This document shows, in pieces, positions 53,170-62,300 of a stretch of 64,000 nt of DNA (positions are counted from its first letter, which is position 1; each line of letters begins with the position of its first letter). The notes under the pieces were generated by a model, which had not been told where the DNA came from, did no database searches, and saw only the letters and a list, made by a program, of their open reading frames with translations. Position numbers and translations under genes: made by a program. The stretch covers positions 29,040,401 to 29,104,400 of the forward strand of contig OX467088.1 in the NCBI GenBank assembly GCA_950106755.1. The letters are read 5' to 3'. This stretch comes from Climacium dendroides. Lineage: Eukaryota; Streptophyta; Bryopsida; Hypnales; Climaciaceae.

Positions 53170-54951
53170 ATACTCTATTTAATAGAAACCAAACCAATAA
53201 CTTATATCTGTTTGACATGCAAGCACGTCCCAAAACATAACACACAACTTGCAAATCTTCGAAATAATTACAATTCATGGAAAAATCAAGTTGAGGAGGA
53301 CACTATTGCTTCCCCACACTTTCACATTTAATAGAAATGGGTTTTTAAAAAAAACAAATTTAAAAATCATGCTCTATTTAATAGAAACCAAACCAATAAC
53401 TTATATCCGTTTGACATGCAAGCACGTCCCAAAACATAACACACAACTTGCAAATCTCCGAAATAATTACGATTCATGGAAAAATCAATTGGACCAGGAC
53501 ACTATTGCTTCCCCACACTTTCTCATTTAATAGAAATGGGTTTTAAAAAAAAACAAATTTAAAAATCATGCTCTATTTAATAGAAACCAAACCAATAACT
53601 TATATCCGTTTGACATGCAAGCACGTCCCAAAACATAACACACAACTTGCAAATCTCCGAAATAATTACGATTCATGGAAAAATCAATTTGAAGAGGACC
53701 CTATTGCTTCCCACACTTTCTAATTCAATTGAAACTGGTTTAAAAAAGAAAAAATTAAAAATCATGCTCTATTTAATAGAAACCAAACCAATAACTTATA
53801 TCCGTTTGACGTGCAAGCACGTCCCAAAACATAACACACAACTTGCAAATCTTCGAAATAATTACAATTCATGGAAAAATCAATTTGAAGAGGACCCTAT
53901 TGCTTCCCCACACTTTCTAATTCAATGGAAACTGGTTTAAAAACAAAAAAAATTAAAAATCATGCTCTATTTAATAGAAACCAAACCAATAACTTATATC
54001 CGTTTGACATGCAAGCACGTCCCAAAACATAACACACAACTTGCAAATCTTCGAAAAAATTACGATTCACGAATAATCAATTTGAAGAGGACACTATTGC
54101 TTCCCCACACTTTCTCATTTAATAGAAATGGGTTTTAAAAAAAAACAAATTTAAAAATCATGCTCTATTTAATAGAAACCAAACCAATAACTTATATCCG
54201 TTTCACATGCAAGCACGTCCCAAAACATAACACACAACTTGCAAATCTTCGAAAAAATTACGATTCACGAATAATCAATTTGAAGAGGACACTATTGCTT
54301 CCCCACACTTTCTCATTTAATAGAAATGGGTTTTAAAAAAAAACAAATTTAAAAATCATGCTCTATTTAATAGAAACCAAACCAATAACTTATATCCGTT
54401 TGACATGCAAGCACGTCCCAAAACATAACACACAACTTGCAAATCTTCGAAATAATTACGATTCATGGAAAAATCAATTTGAAGAGGACCCTATTGCTTC
54501 CCCACACTTTCTAATTCAATGGAAACTGGTTCTAAAAAAAAAAAAATTAAAAATCATGCTCTATTTAATAGAAACCAAACCAATAACTTATATCCGTTTG
54601 ACGTGCAAGCACGTCCCAAAACATAACACACAACTTGCAAATCTTCGAAATAATTACGATTCATGGAAAAATCAAGTTGAAGAGGACCGTATTGCTTCCC
54701 CACACTTTCTAATTCAATGGAAACTGGTTTAAAAACAAAAAAAATTAAAAATCATGCTCTATTTAATAGAAACCAAACCAATAACTTATATCCGTTTCAC
54801 ATGCAAGCACGTCCCAAAACATAACACACAACTTGCAAATCTTCGAAATAATTACGATTCATGGAAAAATCAATTTGAAGAGGACCCTATTGCTTCCCCA
54901 CACTTTCTAATTCAATGGAAACTGGTTTAAAAAAAAAAAAAATGAAAAATC
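53170..54951 (+). repeat. 9-monomer higher-order repeat (1782 bp), copy 4
   Basis: Same order as copy 3 and the same length. Begins ATACTC after AAAATGAAAAATC. I noticed no internal difference from copy 5 except in the GGTTCT spacer. Confidence 0.94.
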
Positions 54952-56733
54952 ATACTCTATTTAATAGAAACCAAACCAATAACTTATATCTGTTTGACAT
55001 GCAAGCACGTCCCAAAACATAACACACAACTTGCAAATCTTCGAAATAATTACAATTCATGGAAAAATCAAGTTGAGGAGGACACTATTGCTTCCCCACA
55101 CTTTCACATTTAATAGAAATGGGTTTTTAAAAAAAACAAATTTAAAAATCATGCTCTATTTAATAGAAACCAAACCAATAACTTATATCCGTTTGACATG
55201 CAAGCACGTCCCAAAACATAACACACAACTTGCAAATCTCCGAAATAATTACGATTCATGGAAAAATCAATTGGACCAGGACACTATTGCTTCCCCACAC
55301 TTTCTCATTTAATAGAAATGGGTTTTAAAAAAAAACAAATTTAAAAATCATGCTCTATTTAATAGAAACCAAACCAATAACTTATATCCGTTTGACATGC
55401 AAGCACGTCCCAAAACATAACACACAACTTGCAAATCTCCGAAATAATTACGATTCATGGAAAAATCAATTTGAAGAGGACCCTATTGCTTCCCACACTT
55501 TCTAATTCAATTGAAACTGGTTTAAAAAAGAAAAAATTAAAAATCATGCTCTATTTAATAGAAACCAAACCAATAACTTATATCCGTTTGACGTGCAAGC
55601 ACGTCCCAAAACATAACACACAACTTGCAAATCTTCGAAATAATTACAATTCATGGAAAAATCAATTTGAAGAGGACCCTATTGCTTCCCCACACTTTCT
55701 AATTCAATGGAAACTGGTTTAAAAACAAAAAAAATTAAAAATCATGCTCTATTTAATAGAAACCAAACCAATAACTTATATCCGTTTGACATGCAAGCAC
55801 GTCCCAAAACATAACACACAACTTGCAAATCTTCGAAAAAATTACGATTCACGAATAATCAATTTGAAGAGGACACTATTGCTTCCCCACACTTTCTCAT
55901 TTAATAGAAATGGGTTTTAAAAAAAAACAAATTTAAAAATCATGCTCTATTTAATAGAAACCAAACCAATAACTTATATCCGTTTCACATGCAAGCACGT
56001 CCCAAAACATAACACACAACTTGCAAATCTTCGAAAAAATTACGATTCACGAATAATCAATTTGAAGAGGACACTATTGCTTCCCCACACTTTCTCATTT
56101 AATAGAAATGGGTTTTAAAAAAAAACAAATTTAAAAATCATGCTCTATTTAATAGAAACCAAACCAATAACTTATATCCGTTTGACATGCAAGCACGTCC
56201 CAAAACATAACACACAACTTGCAAATCTTCGAAATAATTACGATTCATGGAAAAATCAATTTGAAGAGGACCCTATTGCTTCCCCACACTTTCTAATTCA
56301 ATGGAAACTGGTTTAAAAAAAATATAAATTAAAAATCATGCTCTATTTAATAGAAACCAAACCAATAACTTATATCCGTTTGACGTGCAAGCACGTCCCA
56401 AAACATAACACACAACTTGCAAATCTTCGAAATAATTACGATTCATGGAAAAATCAAGTTGAAGAGGACCGTATTGCTTCCCCACACTTTCTAATTCAAT
56501 GGAAACTGGTTTAAAAACAAAAAAAATTAAAAATCATGCTCTATTTAATAGAAACCAAACCAATAACTTATATCCGTTTCACATGCAAGCACGTCCCAAA
56601 ACATAACACACAACTTGCAAATCTTCGAAATAATTACGATTCATGGAAAAATCAATTTGAAGAGGACCCTATTGCTTCCCCACACTTTCTAATTCAATGG
56701 AAACTGGTTTAAAAAAAAAAAAAATGAAAAATC
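54952..56733 (+). repeat. 9-monomer higher-order repeat (1782 bp), copy 5
   Basis: Same order and length. The spacer after the seventh monomer reads GGTTTAAAAAAAATATAAATT (about 56309-56329) instead of GGTTCTAAAA, which restores an in-frame stop there. Confidence 0.94.
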
Positions 56734-57327
56734 ATACTCTATTTAATAGAAACCAAACCAATAACTTATATCTGTTTGACATGCAAGCACGTCCCAAAAC
56801 ATAACACACAACTTGCAAATCTTCGAAATAATTACAATTCATGGAAAAATCAAGTTGAGGAGGACACTATTGCTTCCCCACACTTTCACATTTAATAGAA
56901 ATGGGTTTTTAAAAAAAACAAATTTAAAAATCATGCTCTATTTAATAGAAACCAAACCAATAACTTATATCCGTTTGACATGCAAGCACGTCCCAAAACA
57001 TAACACACAACTTGCAAATCTCCGAAATAATTACGATTCATGGAAAAATCAATTGGACCAGGACACTATTGCTTCCCCAGACTTTCTCATTTAATAGAAA
57101 TGGGTTTTAAAAAAAAACAAATTTAAAAATCATGCTCTATTTAATAGAAACCAAACCAATAGCTTATATCCGTTTGACATGCAAGCACGTCCCAAAACAT
57201 AACACACAACTTGCAAATCTCCGAAATAATTACGATTCATGGAAAAATCAATTTGAAGAGGACCCTATTGCTTCCCACACTTTCTAATTCAATGGAAACT
57301 GGTTTAAAAAAAAAAAAATTAAAAATC

Positions 57328-57921
57328 ATGCTCTATTTAATAGAAACCAAACCAATAACTTATATCCGTTTGACGTGCAAGCACGTCCCAAAACATAACA
57401 CACAACTTGCAAATCTTCGAAATAATTACAATTCATGGAAAAATCAATTTGAAGAGGACCCTATTGCTTCCCCACACTTTCTAATTCAATGGAAACTGGT
57501 TTAAAAACAAAAAAAATTAAAAATCATGCTCTATTTAATAGAAACCAAACCAATAACTTATATCCGTTTGACGTGCAAGCACGTCCCAAAACATAACACA
57601 CAACTTGCAAATCTTCGAAATAATTACAATTCATGGAAAAATCAATTTGAAGAGGACCCTATTGCTTCCCCACACTTTCTAATTCAATGGAAACTGGTTT
57701 AAAAACAAAAAAAATTAAAAATCATGCTCTATTTAATAGAAACCAAACCAATAACTTATATCCGTTTGACGTGCAAGCACGTCCCAAAACATAACACACA
57801 ACTTGCAAATCTTCGAAATAATTACAATTCATGGAAAAATCAATTTGAAGAGGACCCTATTGCTTCCCCACACTTTCTAATTCAATGGAAACTGGTTTAA
57901 AAACAAAAAAAATTAAAAATC
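57328..57921 (+). repeat. Three identical successive 198-bp monomers
   Basis: Monomers 57328-57525, 57526-57723 and 57724-57921 are all GACGTGC e monomers. The first is preceded by a pure A spacer; all three end with the TTTAAAAACAAAA spacer, and I see no difference among them. This is a recent single-monomer amplification. The following unit has two copies (59504 and 59702) and the next one has one (61483). Confidence 0.92.
57372..57387. other. Perfect dyad GACGTGC-AA-GCACGTC (representative)
   Basis: The variant A to G in TTTGACATGC completes a 7-bp inverted repeat with a 2-bp loop. The common sequence GACATGC-AA-GCACGTC has one mismatch. About three dozen monomers carry the perfect form, only two of them before 20 kb (about 3246 and 19519). 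From 30 kb on it recurs regularly, twice in each full 9-monomer unit. No protein binding is demonstrated. Confidence 0.85.
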
Positions 57922-58272
57922 ATGCTCTATTTAATAGAAACCAAACCAATAACTTATATCCGTTTGACATGCAAGCACGTCCCAAAACATAACACACAAC
58001 TTGCAAATCTTCGAAAAAATTACGATTCACGAATAATCAATTTGAAGAGGACACTATTGCTTCCCCACACTTTCTCATTTAATAGAAATGGGTTTTAAAA
58101 AAAAACAAATTTAAAAATCATGCTCTATTTAATAGAAACCAAACCAATAACTTATATCCGTTTGACATGCAAGCACGTCCCAAAACATAACACACAACTT
58201 GCAAATCTTCGAAATAATTACAATTCATGGAAAAATCAATTTGAAGAGGACCCTATTGCTTCCCAACACTTT

Positions 58273-58317
58273 CTAAATCAATGGAAATCGGTTTCCAAAA
58301 AAACAAATGTAAAAATC
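58273..58317 (+). repeat. Atypical tail and spacer variant, right copies
   Basis: CTAAATCAATGG with GGTTTCC and CAAATGTAAAAATC, as at 1768-1812. Further copies at 60251-60295, 62032-62076 and 63208-63252. In all the right-hand copies a g monomer with AATTCCGATTC follows. Confidence 0.88.
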
Positions 58318-58910
58318 ATGCTCTATTTAATAGAAACCAAACCAATAACTTATATCCGTTTGACATGCAAGCACGACCCAAAACATAACACACAACTTGC
58401 AAATCTTCGAAATAATTCCGATTCACGAAAAATCAATTTGAAAAGGACCCTATTGCTTCCCCACACTTTCTCATTTAATAGAAATGGGTTTTTAAAAAAA
58501 AAAATTTAAAAATCATGCTCTATTTACTAGAAACCAAACCAATAACTTATATCCGTTTGACATGCAAGCACGTCCCAAAACATAACACACAACTTGCAAA
58601 TCTACGAAATAATTACGATTCATGGAAAAATCAAGTTGAAGAGGACCGTATTGCTTCCCCACACTTTCTAATTCAATGGAAACTGGTTTAAAAACAAAAA
58701 AAATTAAAAATCATACTCTATTTAATAGAAACCAAACCAATAACTTATATCCGTTTCACATGCAAGCACGTCCCAAAACATAACACACAACTTGCAAATC
58801 TTCGAAATAATTACGATTCATGGAAAAATCAATTTGAAGAGGACCCTATTGCTTCCCCACACTTTCTAATTCAATGGAAACTGGTTTAAAAAAAAAAAAA
58901 ATGAAAAATC

Positions 58911-60888
58911 ATACTCTATTTAATAGAAACCAAACCAATAACTTATATCTGTTTGACATGCAAGCACGTCCCAAAACATAACACACAACTTGCAAATCTT
59001 CGAAATAATTACAATTCATGGAAAAATCAAGTTGAGGAGGACACTATTGCTTCCCCACACTTTCACATTTAATAGAAATGGGTTTTTAAAAAAAACAAAT
59101 TTAAAAATCATGCTCTATTTAATAGAAACCAAACCAATAACTTATATCCGTTTGACATGCAAGCACGTCCCAAAACATAACACACAACTTGCAAATCTTC
59201 GAAATAATTACGATTCATGGAAAAATCAATTTGAAGAGGACCCTATTGCTTCCCCACACTTTCTAATTCAATGGAAACTGGTTTAAAAAAAAAAAAAATG
59301 AAAAATCATGCTCTATTTAATAGAAACCAAACCAATAGCTTATATCCGTTTGACATGCAAGCACGTCCCAAAACATAACACACAACTTGCAAATCTCCGA
59401 AATAATTACGATTCATGGAAAAATCAATTTGAAGAGGACCCTATTGCTTCCCACACTTTCTAATTCAATGGAAACTGGTTTAAAAAAAAAAAAATTAAAA
59501 ATCATGCTCTATTTAATAGAAACCAAACCAATAACTTATATCCGTTTGACGTGCAAGCACGTCCCAAAACATAACACACAACTTGCAAATCTTCGAAATA
59601 ATTACAATTCATGGAAAAATCAATTTGAAGAGGACCCTATTGCTTCCCCACACTTTCTAATTCAATGGAAACTGGTTTAAAAACAAAAAAAATTAAAAAT
59701 CATGCTCTATTTAATAGAAACCAAACCAATAACTTATATCCGTTTGACGTGCAAGCACGTCCCAAAACATAACACACAACTTGCAAATCTTCGAAATAAT
59801 TACAATTCATGGAAAAATCAATTTGAAGAGGACCCTATTGCTTCCCCACACTTTCTAATTCAATGGAAACTGGTTTAAAAACAAAAAAAATTAAAAATCA
59901 TGCTCTATTTAATAGAAACCAAACCAATAACTTATATCCGTTTGACATGCAAGCACGTCCCAAAACATAACACACAACTTGCAAATCTTCGAAAAAATTA
60001 CGATTCACGAATAATCAATTTGAAGAGGACACTATTGCTTCCCCACACTTTCTCATTTAATAGAAATGGGTTTTAAAAAAAAACAAATTTAAAAATCATG
60101 CTCTATTTAATAGAAACCAAACCAATAACTTATATCCGTTTGACATGCAAGCACGTCCCAAAACATAACACACAACTTGCAAATCTTCGAAATAATTACA
60201 ATTCATGGAAAAATCAATTTGAAGAGGACCCTATTGCTTCCCAACACTTTCTAAATCAATGGAAATCGGTTTCCAAAAAAACAAATGTAAAAATCATGCT
60301 CTATTTAATAGAAACCAAACCAATAACTTATATCCGTTTGACATGCAAGCACGACCCAAAACATAACACACAACTTGCAAATCTTCGAAATAATTCCGAT
60401 TCACGAAAAATCAATTTGAAAAGGACCCTATTGCTTCCCCACACTTTCTCATTTAATAGAAATGGGTTTTTAAAAAAAAAAATTTAAAAATCATGCTCTA
60501 TTTACTAGAAACCAAACCAATAACTTATATCCGTTTGACATGCAAGCACGTCCCAAAACATAACACACAACTTGCAAATCTACGAAATAATTACGATTCA
60601 TGGAAAAATCAAGTTGAAGAGGACCGTATTGCTTCCCCACACTTTCTAATTCAATGGAAACTGGTTTAAAAACAAAAAAAATTAAAAATCATGCTCTATT
60701 TAATAGAAACCAAACCAATAACTTATATCCGTTTCACATGCAAGCACGTCCCAAAACATAACACACAACTTGCAAATCTTCGAAATAATTACGATTCATG
60801 GAAAAATCAATTTGAAGAGGACCCTATTGCTTCCCCACACTTTCTAATTCAATGGAAACTGGTTTAAAAAAAAAAAAAATGAAAAATC
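58911..60888 (+). repeat. Expanded higher-order unit of 10 monomers (1978 bp)
   Basis: Same order as 56734-58910 with two rather than three GACGTGC e monomers. The second monomer is class c (CTTCG, TTTGAAG) instead of TTGGACC a. It retains the CCAATAGCTTAT, CCCAACACTTT, AATTCCGATTC, TTTACTAG and CTACG markers. Confidence 0.9.
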
Positions 60889-62300
60889 ATACTCTATTTA
60901 ATAGAAACCAAACCAATAACTTATATCTGTTTGACATGCAAGCACGTCCCAAAACATAACACACAACTTGCAAATCTTCGAAATAATTACAATTCATGGA
61001 AAAATCAAGTTGAGGAGGACACTATTGCTTCCCCACACTTTCACATTTAATAGAAATGGGTTTTTAAAAAAAACAAATTTAAAAATCATGCTCTATTTAA
61101 TAGAAACCAAACCAATAACTTATATCCGTTTGACATGCAAGCACGTCCCAAAACATAACACACAACTTGCAAATCTCCGAAATAATTACGATTCATGGAA
61201 AAATCAATTGGACCAGGACACTATTGCTTCCCCACACTTTCTCATTTAATAGAAATGGGTTTTAAAAAAAAACAAATTTAAAAATCATGCTCTATTTAAT
61301 AGAAACCAAACCAATAGCTTATATCCGTTTGACATGCAAGCACGTCCCAAAACATAACACACAACTTGCAAATCTCCGAAATAATTACGATTCATGGAAA
61401 AATCAATTTGAAGAGGACCCTATTGCTTCCCACACTTTCTAATTCAATGGAAACTGGTTTAAAAAAAAAAAAATTAAAAATCATGCTCTATTTAATAGAA
61501 ACCAAACCAATAACTTATATCCGTTTGACGTGCAAGCACGTCCCAAAACATAACACACAACTTGCAAATCTTCGAAATAATTACAATTCATGGAAAAATC
61601 AATTTGAAGAGGACCCTATTGCTTCCCCACACTTTCTAATTCAATGGAAACTGGTTTAAAAACAAAAAAAATTAAAAATCATGCTCTATTTAATAGAAAC
61701 CAAACCAATAACTTATATCCGTTTGACATGCAAGCACGTCCCAAAACATAACACACAACTTGCAAATCTTCGAAAAAATTACGATTCACGAATAATCAAT
61801 TTGAAGAGGACACTATTGCTTCCCCACACTTTCTCATTTAATAGAAATGGGTTTTAAAAAAAAACAAATTTAAAAATCATGCTCTATTTAATAGAAACCA
61901 AACCAATAACTTATATCCGTTTGACATGCAAGCACGTCCCAAAACATAACACACAACTTGCAAATCTTCGAAATAATTACAATTCATGGAAAAATCAATT
62001 TGAAGAGGACCCTATTGCTTCCCCACACTTTCTAAATCAATGGAAATCGGTTTCCAAAAAAACAAATGTAAAAATCATGCTCTATTTAATAGAAACCAAA
62101 CCAATAACTTATATCCGTTTGACATGCAAGCACGACCCAAAACATAACACACAACTTGCAAATCTTCGAAATAATTCCGATTCACGAAAAATCAATTTGA
62201 AAAGGACCCTATTGCTTCCCCACACTTTCTCATTTAATAGAAATGGGTTTTTAAAAAAAAAAATTTAAAAATCATGCTCTATTTACTAGAAACCAAACCA
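60889..62300 (+). repeat. Truncated copy of the expanded higher-order unit
   Basis: Monomers at 60889, 61088, 61287 (CCAATAGCTTAT), 61483, 61681 (f), 61879 (atypical spacer), 62077 (g) and 62274 (TTTACTAG). Inside the last one the sequence switches, after TTTACTAGAAACC, to CACATGC, CTTCG and CTTCCCACAC. The register of the higher-order repeat is lost there. Confidence 0.88.

Larger units (their letters stand above)
56734..58910 (+). repeat. Expanded higher-order unit of 11 monomers (2177 bp)
   Basis: Begins like the 9-monomer unit, but the GACGTGC e monomer is present three times in a row (57328, 57526, 57724). The second f and the GGTTCT c monomer are replaced by an e monomer with an atypical spacer (58120) and a g monomer (58318). 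The next monomer has TTTACTAGAAACC and CTACG. Private changes: CCCCAGACTTT (about 57076) and CCAATAGCTTAT (about 57160). Confidence 0.9.
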
